Source: Enterovibrio sp042096095 (GTDB lineage: Bacteria > Pseudomonadota > Gammaproteobacteria > Enterobacterales > Vibrionaceae). From it: DNA of 5,892 bases. A model generated the notes under the pieces. It was not told the origin of the DNA. It worked only from the letters and a program-made list of their open reading frames with translations, and made no database searches. Both the position numbers and the translations under genes were made by a program. The stretch spans positions 1 to 5,892 of the forward strand of contig JBELME010000261.1 of the NCBI GenBank assembly GCA_042096095.1, given 5' to 3'. Shown piece after piece: positions 1-5,892 of this stretch (its first letter is position 1; the number at the start of each line of letters is the position of its first letter).

Positions 1-1251
1 TACGGTGCAGGCTCGGATATTATTGCAACCAGCATTGATTATTTTGACATTGTTGGTAAAGGCTACGTAAAACTCCTTCAAATGATCATCATTCCATTGG
101 TGATGGTGTCCATCATTTCTGCGATTTTGAAGCTCAATGGCGGCTCATCACTGGGTAAAATCAGTGGCATGACGATTGGCGTTTTGGTCGTTACAACGAT
201 GATTGCTGCGCTTGTCGGTATCGCTTGGTCTGTCATGTTTGGTCTTTCTGCTGAAGGCCTAACTGCAGGCGCTGCAGAGATGGCGCGTGCAGAAGCACTT
301 CAAACCAATTTAGGCAAAGTCGAAACCATGTCTTTCGCCAACATGCTGTTGGAGTTCATCCCCGCTAACCCATTCCTGGACATGACGGGTTCACGTAAGA
401 CGTCGACCATCGCCGTCGTGATCTTCTCTATCTTTGTGGGCATTTCTGCCACAGGTATCGCAAGCAAAAAACCTGAGATTTTTGCGTCATTCGAACAGTT
501 CATTAACGTTGCGCAAGCTATCGTCATGCGCATGGTGACACTGGTTCTGCGCCTTACGCCATACGGTGTATTGGCTCTGATGACCAAAGTCATTTCAGGT
601 TCAAACTATACAGACATCGTAAACTTGGCGAACTTCGTTCTTGCCTCTTACGGTGCATTGTTCAGCATGTTTGCTATCCACCTTGCCATTATCGCAATGA
701 TTGGCCTGAACCCTGTTCGCCACCTGAAGAAAATCATCCCAGTACTGACGTTTGCATTTACCTCTCGCAGCAGCGCAGCTTCTATTCCAATGAACGTGCA
801 GACGCAAGAGAAAGCGTTAGGCATTCCAAACGGTATCGCGAACTTCGCGGCATCATTTGGTTCAACCATCGGTCAGAACGGCTGTGCGGGTATCTACCCT
901 GCCATGCTTGCAGTGATGATCGCGCCAACCATGGGCATCAACCCGCTAGATATCGGCTTTATCGTAACACTTGTCGCCATCATCACCATCAGTTCATTCG
1001 GTGTTGCAGGCATTGGCGGTGGCGCGACGTTCGCTGCGCTTATTGTACTGTCAGCGCTTGATTTCCCGGTTGCATTGGCCGGTCTGTTGATTTCCATCGA
1101 ACCCTTGATCGACATGGGCCGCACCGCACTGAACGTGTCTGGCTCAATTACGGCAGGTTCAGTGACCAGCAAACTGATGGGTGAAACCGACATGGACATC
1201 TTCAACGATGGACAACCCGTCAACCTCGATGGCGAAGACGCAACGGCATAA
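1..1251 (+). CDS. tcyP: L-cystine symporter TcyP (YdjN-like), 5' truncated by window edge
   Basis: Inner-membrane secondary carrier of the dicarboxylate/amino acid:cation symporter (DAACS, glutamate-transporter fold) family; the E. coli relative TcyP/YdjN takes up L-cystine. The frame is open from base 1, so the first visible ATG (82) is internal: codon 28 lies inside the conserved YVKLLQM segment. By comparison with E. coli YdjN as I recall it (463 aa), about 50 N-terminal residues are missing; 416 are present. Visible landmarks (numbered from base 1): serine-rich re-entrant loop HP1, TSRSSAASIP, S255-S261; the TM7 position of the glutamate carriers' NMDGT motif, here GQNGCAG, 291-297; glycine-rich HP2, GVAGIGGGATF, around 334-344; and TM8 DMGRTALNVSG, 371-381. 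Several long hydrophobic helices precede HP1. The TM7/TM8 signatures match the cystine subgroup rather than glutamate or C4-dicarboxylate carriers. Transcription ends at the hairpin at 1315-1338. Subfamily assignment is confident; substrate is from homology. Confidence 0.93.
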   Translation, partial: YGAGSDIIATSIDYFDIVGKGYVKLLQMIIIPLVMVSIISAILKLNGGSSLGKISGMTIGVLVVTTMIAALVGIAWSVMFGLSAEGLTAGAAEMARAEALQTNLGKVETMSFANMLLEFIPANPFLDMTGSRKTSTIAVVIFSIFVGISATGIASKKPEIFASFEQFINVAQAIVMRMVTLVLRLTPYGVLALMTKVISGSNYTDIVNLANFVLASYGALFSMFAIHLAIIAMIGLNPVRHLKKIIPVLTFAFTSRSSAASIPMNVQTQEKALGIPNGIANFAASFGSTIGQNGCAGIYPAMLAVMIAPTMGINPLDIGFIVTLVAIITISSFGVAGIGGGATFAALIVLSALDFPVALAGLLISIEPLIDMGRTALNVSGSITAGSVTSKLMGETDMDIFNDGQPVNLDGEDATA

Positions 1252-1255
1252 ACGT

Positions 1256-1277
1256 TTGATGAAAACACTGTCATCAA
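1256..1277 (+). other. small hairpin just after the tcyP stop
   Basis: TTGATGA (1256-1262) and TCATCAA (1271-1277) form a 7-bp stem with an 8-base loop, beginning five bases after the TAA stop. It has no U tract, so it is not itself a terminator. It could protect the 3' end of the message or be chance. This is seen in the sequence; function is unknown. Confidence 0.3.
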
Positions 1278-1314
1278 TCTGCCGATTTACAGTCGCAAAC
1301 ACAAATGAATAAAC

Positions 1315-1338
1315 GTGGGGGCTTTTGCCCCCACTTTG
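1315..1338 (+). terminator. rho-independent terminator of tcyP
   Basis: A perfect 8-bp GC-rich stem (GTGGGGGC 1315-1322 with GCCCCCAC 1327-1334) is closed by a TTTT loop and followed by TTTG. The U tract is short, but the stem is very stable. It lies 63 bases after the tcyP stop and 96 bases before the next start, so tcyP and the following gene are probably separate transcription units, though some read-through is possible. Confidence 0.82.
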
Positions 1339-1430
1339 TGCTCGATATGCCTAATCACTCTCCTGCTGAACTCACGCCTTGAGAGCGCTTAGATAACGAA
1401 GCATTAGATACTTTCTTTAGGAAACAACCC
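1339..1430 (+). promoter_or_regulatory. leader and probable promoter region of the CoA-disulfide reductase-like gene
   Basis: This stretch lies between the tcyP terminator and the next start. It contains two copies of TTAGATA (1389-1395 and 1404-1410), either of which could supply a -10-like TAGATA, and a -35-like TTGAGA at 1379-1384 whose spacing to the second copy (20 bases) is longer than the usual 16-18. A good ribosome binding site, AGGA at 1419-1422, lies 8 bases before the ATG at 1431. The promoter itself is inferred from the upstream terminator; the exact boxes are uncertain. Confidence 0.4.
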
Positions 1431-2768
1431 ATGAAAATAGTCATTATTGGTGGTGAAGCCGCAGGCATGAGCGCTGCTGCAAAAGCACGCCGTGTAAACC
1501 CGAACGCTGACATTATTGTGTATGAAGCGTCAGACGTGATCTCATTTGGCGCCTGTGGCCTGCCCTACTATGTAGCAGATGAATTCCAAAACCACGAGTA
1601 CATGTCTGAATTCACGCCAGCCAAATTCGCCGAGCGCGGCATTCAAGTCAACATTGGGCATCGCGTCACCAAGGTGGATGCTGACAACAAAAAGCTGGAA
1701 ATAGCGCACAAAAACGAGGTGTTTGTCACCCATTACGATCGACTGATGATCGCGACGGGTGCGAAAGAAGTGTTACCGCCAGTATCAGGGCTGGATAAAG
1801 ACGGCGTATTCACACTTCGCGTCATGCATGATGGCATCGCACTGAAGCAAGCCATTGCGCAAGAAAGCTGCAAAAATGTCACCATCATTGGATCAGGTTT
1901 TATTGGCCTAGAGGTCGCTGAAGCCATGGTGCACCAAGGTAAAAACGTCCGCCTCATCGAACGTGAAGAACGTTTAATCCCGGATGCGTTCGACCCAGAA
2001 ATCAGTATTCATTTCTATGAAGAGCTGAAAAAAGCCGGTGTTGACATCCTGACCAGCGAGTCGTTACTCGCGATTGAAGGCGATGAAAACGTGACGCACA
2101 TTACGACCGACAAAGGCACATATCCAGCAGATTTGGTGGTGGTGTGTACAGGCGTAAAACCTAACACCGCGTTTTTAAAAGAAACCGGCATTGAAACCCT
2201 ACCAAACGGCGCAATTCGTATCGATCGTCAAGGTCGTACGTCATTGCCGGATATATGGTCTGCGGGTGACTGCGCGACGATTTGGAACGCGATCTCAAAC
2301 AAAGACGTTTACATTCCTCTGGCGACCGGCGCAAACAAATTGGGCCGAATGATTGGCGATAACATCGCGCAAACAGACGGCGATGCGTTCGAATTCCCTG
2401 GCTCACTTGGCACCAGCTGTGTTCGCGTTATGGGATTGGAAGCCGGTCGTACAGGCTTGTCCGAGCGTGAAGCAATTGACGCAGGCTTTGATGTGAAAAC
2501 CTTGGTGATCAAAGACAAATGCCATACCAACTACTGTGACGGACAATCTGATCTTCACATGAAGCTGATTTACGAAGCAGGTACAAAACGCGTGCTGGGC
2601 GCACAAATCGCAGGATACAAAGGCGCAGTGCACCGCATCGATGCCATGGCCGTTGCCGTCACCATGGGTGTAACAACCACACAACTTGGCATGATGGATT
2701 TCGCGTACGCCCCTCCTTTCTCACGCACGTGGGATATCATGAACGTTGCTGGGAACGTGGCGAAGTAA
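1431..2768 (+). CDS. cdr: CoA-disulfide reductase-like FAD/NAD(P)H flavoprotein
   Basis: Cytoplasmic pyridine nucleotide-disulfide oxidoreductase, 445 aa, of the single-cysteine branch that includes CoA-disulfide reductase, NADH oxidase and NAD(P)H persulfide/polysulfide reductases. Visible parts: N-terminal FAD dinucleotide fold GGEAAGMSAAAKARR (7-21); active-site SFGACGLPYY with the single redox cysteine at C42, the CGLPYY context being typical of CoA-disulfide reductase; ATGA (108-111); NAD(P)H fold GSGFIGLE (154-161) with acidic E177 at the end of the second strand, which favours NADH; flavin-contacting SAGD ending at D280; and a C-terminal dimerisation domain ending with YAPPFS, whose Y426 matches the conserved catalytic tyrosine region. 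No C-terminal rhodanese domain is present, unlike the ~560-residue persulfide reductases. The ATG has a good ribosome binding site (AGGA, 8-base spacing). It is probably monocistronic, with terminators on both sides. Whether the substrate is CoA disulfide, polysulfide or oxygen cannot be decided from sequence; the symbol is tentative. Confidence 0.88.
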   Translation: MKIVIIGGEAAGMSAAAKARRVNPNADIIVYEASDVISFGACGLPYYVADEFQNHEYMSEFTPAKFAERGIQVNIGHRVTKVDADNKKLEIAHKNEVFVTHYDRLMIATGAKEVLPPVSGLDKDGVFTLRVMHDGIALKQAIAQESCKNVTIIGSGFIGLEVAEAMVHQGKNVRLIEREERLIPDAFDPEISIHFYEELKKAGVDILTSESLLAIEGDENVTHITTDKGTYPADLVVVCTGVKPNTAFLKETGIETLPNGAIRIDRQGRTSLPDIWSAGDCATIWNAISNKDVYIPLATGANKLGRMIGDNIAQTDGDAFEFPGSLGTSCVRVMGLEAGRTGLSEREAIDAGFDVKTLVIKDKCHTNYCDGQSDLHMKLIYEAGTKRVLGAQIAGYKGAVHRIDAMAVAVTMGVTTTQLGMMDFAYAPPFSRTWDIMNVAGNVAK

Positions 2769-2812
2769 CGGCGCACTGCGTATTCCTGCGCGCTCCCCGC
2801 TTAATGTGTCTT

Positions 2813-2843
2813 AAGGCCAGTAATCATTGGCCTTTTCTTATTT
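2813..2843 (+). terminator. rho-independent terminator of the CoA-disulfide reductase-like gene
   Basis: AAGGCCA (2813-2819) pairs perfectly with TGGCCTT (2828-2834) around an 8-base loop, followed by a T-rich run (TTTTCTTATTT, 2833-2843). It begins 44 bases after the TAA stop. A weaker 5-bp GC stem (GCGCA 2771-2775 with TGCGC 2787-2791) lies between the stop and this terminator and lacks a U tract. Confidence 0.85.
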
Positions 2844-2983
2844 CGATATGCAAACACTGCTCTGGCTCACATTGGCCACGTTGCGGCATGTCTTTTTCAT
2901 CGCTAGGCTAGTTTCATCATTTGAAAACTTATCGTTTTTAGCGTTAGCTGTTTTGTGCGCTTCAAACGATTCAACGCGCCCGA

Positions 2984-3030
2984 ATTGCGCAGCTTCCTAC
3001 ATGTTTACGTTCGTGGTGCTTATGCGCAAT
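2984..3030. repeat. perfect 8-base inverted repeat, possible operator pair
   Basis: ATTGCGCA (2984-2991) and its exact reverse complement TGCGCAAT (3023-3030) are separated by 31 bases. Each arm contains the self-complementary core TGCGCA, the two cores starting 37 bases apart, and a related GTGCGC occurs at 2955-2960. Such paired palindromic cores upstream of a catabolic gene could bind a dimeric regulator at two sites, or the arms could form a long-loop hairpin. No regulator gene is visible in the window. Function is inference only. Confidence 0.4.
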
Positions 3031-3093
3031 CTACCCATGCATAAACAAGAAGGTTTTTTTGCTTTTGCTTGCTTAGCGATGAACTGACACCAC

Positions 3094-3098
3094 AAGGA
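3094..3098 (+). promoter_or_regulatory. ribosome binding site deciding the dehydrogenase start
   Basis: AAGGA lies 12 bases before the ATG at 3111. The spacing is somewhat long but this is the best site nearby. The reading frame remains open upstream to a TTG at 3069, whose nearest purine-rich stretch (AGAAGG, 3048-3053) is 15 bases away, and the extra 14 residues do not resemble the family. ATG at 3111 is therefore preferred. Confidence 0.6.
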
Positions 3099-3110
3099 CA
3101 AAGTGACGTA

Positions 3111-4538
3111 ATGAAAAAAATCAAAAACCTATCGCTTCTTTCAGCGCTATGCGACAGCCTCGATAATACCATCCCTGTCACTAACCCTGCCGACCAAACC
3201 TTGCTCGGCCATGTTCAAGCACACTCACGGGAAGAGGTGGAAGCCATTATCCTTCGCGCCCGCGATGCACAACAGGATTGGGCAAAGACCACAGCGAAGC
3301 ACCGCGCGGCCATTTTGATGCGTTGGTACGACTTACTGATGGAAAACCAAGAAGATCTCGCCCGCATCATGACCTTAGAACAAGGGAAGCCGTTGGCAGA
3401 ATCTCGTGGTGAAGTGGCTTATGGCGCGTCTTTTGTTCAATGGTTTGCAGAAGAAGGCAAGCGCGTATATGGCGAAACGATACCAACACCTTTAGCTGAC
3501 CGCCGGATCATGACCGTAAAACAACCTGTGGGCGTCGCTGCGGCGATAACACCATGGAACTTCCCCATTGCCATGATTACCCGAAAGGCCGCGCCAGCCC
3601 TTGCTGCAGGCTGCAGTTTCGTGGCCAAGCCCGCCATACAAACGCCGTTGAGCGCATATGCTGTGGTTGAACTCGCTCGCCAAGCGGGGTTGCCGGACGA
3701 TCTTCTTGCGGTCGTGACCAGTGAAGACGCCCCAATGATTGGCGATGTGTTTTGTAACAGCCCACATATTCAAAAAATTTCATTTACTGGCTCAACCCAT
3801 GTTGGGCGCATATTAATGAAGCAAAGCGCGGACTCAGTGAAGCGCGTATCCATGGAGTTAGGCGGCAATGCGCCGTTTGTTGTATTTGATGATGCGGATA
3901 TCGACTTAGCGGTAAAAGGCGCTATCACGTCGAAATTCCGCAATGCCGGACAGACCTGCGTCTGTGCAAACCGCTTCTACGTTCACGACGCAATATACGA
4001 AGAATTCGTTCATAAGTTTTCGTTGGCTGTGGATGAACTCACCGTCGGCAACGGATTGGATGACGATGTGGTCATTGGCCCGCTGATCGACAACAACGCC
4101 AAGCTAAAAATTAAATCATTGCTCGACCAAGCCCTTCAACAAGGTGCGACGGTGTCCGCTGGCGGTGATGATTTGGGTGGTCATTTTTTTGAACCAACCG
4201 TGCTCACCCACGTTTCACACAGCATGGACATTGTTCAAGCAGAGATCTTTGGCCCTATCGCGCCAGTGATTCGTTTCAGTGATGACGACGAATTGATCGA
4301 AATGGCAAATGACACCATTTATGGATTGGCCAGCTACTTCTACAGCAAAGACATCAACCGAATCTTCAAGATTGCAGAGGCACTGGATTACGGTATGGTC
4401 GGTGTTAACGAAGGTGTTATCTCGACAGAAGTGGCCCCCTTTGGCGGCGTAAAACAATCCGGCATAGGGCAAGAAGGTGCGCGACAAGGCATCGATGAAT
4501 ACCTCAATACCAAATACATTTGTATTGGTGGCATGTAG
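3111..4538 (+). CDS. gabD: NAD(P)-dependent succinate-semialdehyde dehydrogenase (GabD-like)
   Basis: Cytoplasmic aldehyde dehydrogenase, 475 aa (E. coli GabD is about 482), oxidising succinate semialdehyde to succinate, the last step of GABA breakdown. Catalytic residues are intact: PWNF with N150, ELGG with E249, and GQTCVC with nucleophile C283 plus C285, the pair forming the redox-switch disulfide in human SSADH. The residues matching the human substrate-binding trio are also present: R158 (MITRK), R277 (FRNAGQTC) and S438 (before TEVAPFGG). This argues for succinate semialdehyde rather than a generic aldehyde. The C-terminus YLNTKYICIGGM is typical of GabD. Odd points: the usual N-terminal INGEW strand is not recognisable, the coenzyme motif reads KPAIQTP (K173, I176) where E. 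coli has KPASQTP as I recall, and the following VVTG turn is VVTSED with one extra residue. No gabT or GABA permease lies in the window. It is followed by a shared terminator at 4560-4585. Confidence 0.88.
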   Translation: MKKIKNLSLLSALCDSLDNTIPVTNPADQTLLGHVQAHSREEVEAIILRARDAQQDWAKTTAKHRAAILMRWYDLLMENQEDLARIMTLEQGKPLAESRGEVAYGASFVQWFAEEGKRVYGETIPTPLADRRIMTVKQPVGVAAAITPWNFPIAMITRKAAPALAAGCSFVAKPAIQTPLSAYAVVELARQAGLPDDLLAVVTSEDAPMIGDVFCNSPHIQKISFTGSTHVGRILMKQSADSVKRVSMELGGNAPFVVFDDADIDLAVKGAITSKFRNAGQTCVCANRFYVHDAIYEEFVHKFSLAVDELTVGNGLDDDVVIGPLIDNNAKLKIKSLLDQALQQGATVSAGGDDLGGHFFEPTVLTHVSHSMDIVQAEIFGPIAPVIRFSDDDELIEMANDTIYGLASYFYSKDINRIFKIAEALDYGMVGVNEGVISTEVAPFGGVKQSGIGQEGARQGIDEYLNTKYICIGGM

Positions 4539-4559
4539 GCAAAATAAATGACAGAAGCA

Positions 4560-4585
4560 AAAACAGAGGCGAAAGCCTCTGTTTT
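4560..4585. terminator. bidirectional rho-independent terminator between convergent genes
   Basis: An 11-bp perfect stem (AAAACAGAGGC, 4560-4570, with GCCTCTGTTTT, 4575-4585) is capped by a stable GAAA tetraloop. On the plus strand it ends in TTTT, 21 bases after the dehydrogenase stop. On the minus strand the A-rich left flank becomes a T-rich tail, so the same hairpin can end transcription of the monooxygenase gene whose stop is at 4641-4643. Confidence 0.92.
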
Positions 4586-4640
4586 CCCTATTCTCAGCAT
4601 CTATCGTTGTGATTCAGCACGACGCATTCGTGAGGTTTTG

Positions 4641-5687
4641 TTAACGCAACCCTGCTAATTCTCTCGTCAAAATTTCAGCAGAAATTTCTTTGCACCCCGA
4701 CCTATTTTCACCACTCCACAAGGGAGAAAAATCAGCTTTCCCAAGTTTCTCAAAGTGACTGCGCAATTGCCCCATTTCGATAGAAGCATAAGGAAATGCC
4801 GGCGCCCGTTCGTTGATGCATCCTAACTCACTCATCGCGCGGTTCATGATACCTCGCGCCGGACGACCCGAAAAAATGTTCGTGATAGCAGTGTCATCAC
4901 CTTTTGAATCTTGAATAGCCGCTCGGTGTAAGGCCGACGTTTTCGCTTCTGTGCAAAGCATGTAGCTCGTTCCTACTTGCACCGCACTTGCGCCTAATGC
5001 CAGTGCTTGCTGCACATCGTGATGATTGCCGATGCCACCCGCAGCAATCACTGGAATCGACACCGACTCAACCATCTGAGCAACCAGCGTGCGCATGGGT
5101 GATTGAAGAGACAAATCCGTCGAGAGAAACATGCCCCGATGTCCACCCGCTTCGCTGCCTTGCGCAATGACGGCATCAGCGCCATGCGCTTCAAGCCAAC
5201 GCGCTTCCTCAACCGTGGTTGCAGACGAGAGAACCCTGGTGCCCCAGCTTTTCACACGTTTCAGAAGCGCCTTTTCTGGCAAACCAAAATGAAAACTGAT
5301 GACGGGTAGCCTTAACGGTTCAATGGCGTCCGCAATATCGTGATTGAACGGCATTCTGCTCGCGCCTTGAGGGTTTGGAACACACTGCTCACCCACTTCG
5401 TCAAAATACGGTGCTAAACATTGCTGCCATCGGGCATGAATCTGTGTGTTGTACACTGGCATGGAATGGCAGAAGAAATTGAGGTTATAGGGTTGGGTTG
5501 TTGCTTGACGAATACGCTGGGTTTCATCGAGGATTTGTTCAATGGTCAACATGCCACAAGGCAGAGAGCCCAAGCCACCAGCACGACATACCGCAATTGC
5601 AATTTCACTGCCTTGTACGCCAGCCATTGGCGCTTGAATGATGGGGAGTTCCGTTCCCAATAATGGCTTAAAACTTTCGGCCAGCAC
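4641..5687 (-). CDS. nitronate monooxygenase (2-nitropropane dioxygenase family)
   Basis: FMN-dependent TIM-barrel enzyme, 348 aa, normal length for class I nitronate monooxygenases, which oxidise toxic alkyl nitronates such as propionate 3-nitronate with oxygen. Motifs in order: PIIQAPMAG (15-23) at the first strand; GGLGSLPCG (37-45); PYNLNFFCH (66-74); SFHFGLP (131-137); AQGSEAGGHRG (175-185) with H183 at the place of the catalytic base, the same number I recall for Pseudomonas aeruginosa PA4202; phosphate-binding AAGGIG (215-220) and ASAVQVGTSYMLCTE (233-247); and FSGRPARG further on. The start is GTG (5687-5685), not ATG, chosen because AAGGAA lies 5 bases upstream and no better in-frame start exists. 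The gene begins 25 bases after the stop of an upstream minus-strand gene, so the two are probably co-transcribed, and it ends at the bidirectional terminator. Family members annotated as enoyl-ACP reductase II or quinone reductase exist, but the motifs fit class I better. Confidence 0.9.
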   Translation of the reverse strand: MLAESFKPLLGTELPIIQAPMAGVQGSEIAIAVCRAGGLGSLPCGMLTIEQILDETQRIRQATTQPYNLNFFCHSMPVYNTQIHARWQQCLAPYFDEVGEQCVPNPQGASRMPFNHDIADAIEPLRLPVISFHFGLPEKALLKRVKSWGTRVLSSATTVEEARWLEAHGADAVIAQGSEAGGHRGMFLSTDLSLQSPMRTLVAQMVESVSIPVIAAGGIGNHHDVQQALALGASAVQVGTSYMLCTEAKTSALHRAAIQDSKGDDTAITNIFSGRPARGIMNRAMSELGCINERAPAFPYASIEMGQLRSHFEKLGKADFSPLWSGENRSGCKEISAEILTRELAGLR

Positions 5688-5692
5688 ACACG

Positions 5693-5700
5693 TTCCTTTT
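5693..5700 (-). promoter_or_regulatory. ribosome binding site supporting a GTG start
   Basis: On the minus strand AAAAGGAA (5700 to 5693) lies 5 bases upstream of GTG at 5687-5685. Other GTG triplets close by are out of frame, and the first in-frame ATG is well inside the conserved barrel sequence, so this site fixes the start of the monooxygenase gene. Confidence 0.75.
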
Positions 5701-5712
5701 CTTGATGTCGCG

Positions 5713-5892
5713 TTACTGCTTAATGCTAATAATCGTTCGCGCAGAACCGATTTTTAAGCACATGTTTCCCGCGTTTAAACAACCACTTTTAATGAAAGGA
5801 TCTTCTTCACTGCTTTCAGTCACGATCACTTCAAACGCTTCTTCAACAGGCATGCCTATCAAACCATGATTCGCAGCAAACATCGTGATACG
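5713..5892 (-). CDS. C-terminal part of an unrecognised protein, cut by window edge
   Basis: A minus-strand frame is open from the window edge to a TAA at 5715-5713, giving 59 residues (RITMFAANHG... to ...ARTIISIKQ). It includes an acidic stretch VTESSEEDPF and two cysteines in SGCLNAGNMC. The product is neither strongly hydrophobic nor repetitive, and codon use resembles its neighbours. The stop is only 25 bases before the GTG of the monooxygenase gene and no terminator lies between, indicating a shared operon. An in-frame ATG (5883-5881) could begin a 56-residue protein, but only nine bases upstream are visible and show no ribosome site, so a longer gene is more likely. I do not recognise the family and assign no function. 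Confidence 0.6.
   Translation of the reverse strand, partial: RITMFAANHGLIGMPVEEAFEVIVTESSEEDPFIKSGCLNAGNMCLKIGSARTIISIKQ

Larger units (their letters stand above)
2844..3110 (+). promoter_or_regulatory. non-coding leader upstream of the semialdehyde dehydrogenase gene
   Basis: About 267 bases without a convincing gene separate the preceding terminator from the ATG at 3111. A weak promoter candidate is TTGAAA (2921-2926) with TTAGCT 17 bases downstream (2944-2949); another poor -10-like box is CATAAA (3040-3045). A short inverted repeat TTTCA/TGAAA (2912-2916, 2922-2926) overlaps the first -35 candidate, and a perfect 8-base inverted repeat lies at 2984-3030. A run of seven T (3054-3060) is not preceded by a stable stem, so it is not a terminator. 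The long reading frames here begin at TTG within the terminator hairpin and have no supporting ribosome site. That the region holds the promoter is inferred from position. Confidence 0.5.

Noticed and set aside
82..84. ATG at 82 as the start of the cystine carrier
   Set aside because: The frame is open to base 1 and codons 1-27 match the family (YVKLLQM segment), so this is an internal methionine in a truncated gene.
894..1277. A 127-codon minus-strand frame opposite the 3' end of tcyP
   Set aside because: Its reading is dictated by the conserved transporter codons on the other strand; no ribosome site or recognisable domain.
3054..3060. Run of seven T as a terminator or slippery site
   Set aside because: No stable stem precedes it and it lies upstream of the dehydrogenase start, outside any supported coding frame.
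2827..3087. An 86-codon plus-strand frame, moderately hydrophobic, in the gap before the dehydrogenase gene
   Set aside because: It starts at TTG inside the terminator hairpin stem-loop, has no ribosome binding site, resembles no family I know and overlaps the inverted repeat; most likely a chance open frame.
3069..3110. In-frame N-terminal extension of the dehydrogenase from a TTG start
   Set aside because: The ribosome-site spacing is poor and the 14 extra residues do not look like a GabD N-terminus; ATG at 3111 with AAGGA upstream is better.
1..5892. Mobile element, CRISPR array, tRNA or toxin-antitoxin pair
   Set aside because: No transposase, no regularly spaced repeats, no tRNA-like cloverleaf and no small overlapping gene pair was seen on either strand.

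Overview
The window reads as chromosomal DNA from a gammaproteobacterium of moderate GC content, most likely a Vibrionaceae-type marine organism. This rests on the close resemblance of the cystine carrier and the GabD-like dehydrogenase to the E. coli proteins as I remember them, on codon use, and on the enterobacterial/vibrio-style terminators; genus is inference. No mobile element, phage gene, CRISPR array, rRNA or tRNA was seen.

Layout: (1) 1-1251, plus strand, the 3' part of a tcyP-type L-cystine/proton-or-sodium symporter whose first ~50 codons lie outside the window, closed by a strong hairpin terminator at 1315-1338. (2) 1431-2768, plus strand, a stand-alone CoA-disulfide reductase-like flavoprotein with its own ribosome binding site and terminator (2813-2843). 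(3) 2844-3110, a long non-coding leader carrying a perfect 8-base inverted repeat and no convincing gene. (4) 3111-4538, plus strand, a GabD-type succinate-semialdehyde dehydrogenase with all catalytic and substrate residues but a divergent N-terminus and coenzyme pocket. (5) A bidirectional terminator at 4560-4585 between convergent genes. (6) 4641-5687, minus strand, a class I nitronate monooxygenase-like FMN protein starting at GTG. (7) 5713-5892, minus strand, the last 59 codons of an unrecognised gene 25 bases upstream of the monooxygenase, probably in the same operon.

How the genes fit: the cystine carrier and the disulfide reductase are neighbours with a plausible shared theme of thiol/disulfide metabolism, but the terminator between them argues for separate transcription. 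The semialdehyde dehydrogenase and the nitronate monooxygenase are convergent. A metabolic link (nitronate oxidation yields a semialdehyde) is possible but speculative. Most of the window is ordinary metabolism; I did not find a convincing new system. The points most worth a second look are the divergent coenzyme site of the dehydrogenase, the inverted repeat in its leader, and the unidentified gene at the right edge.
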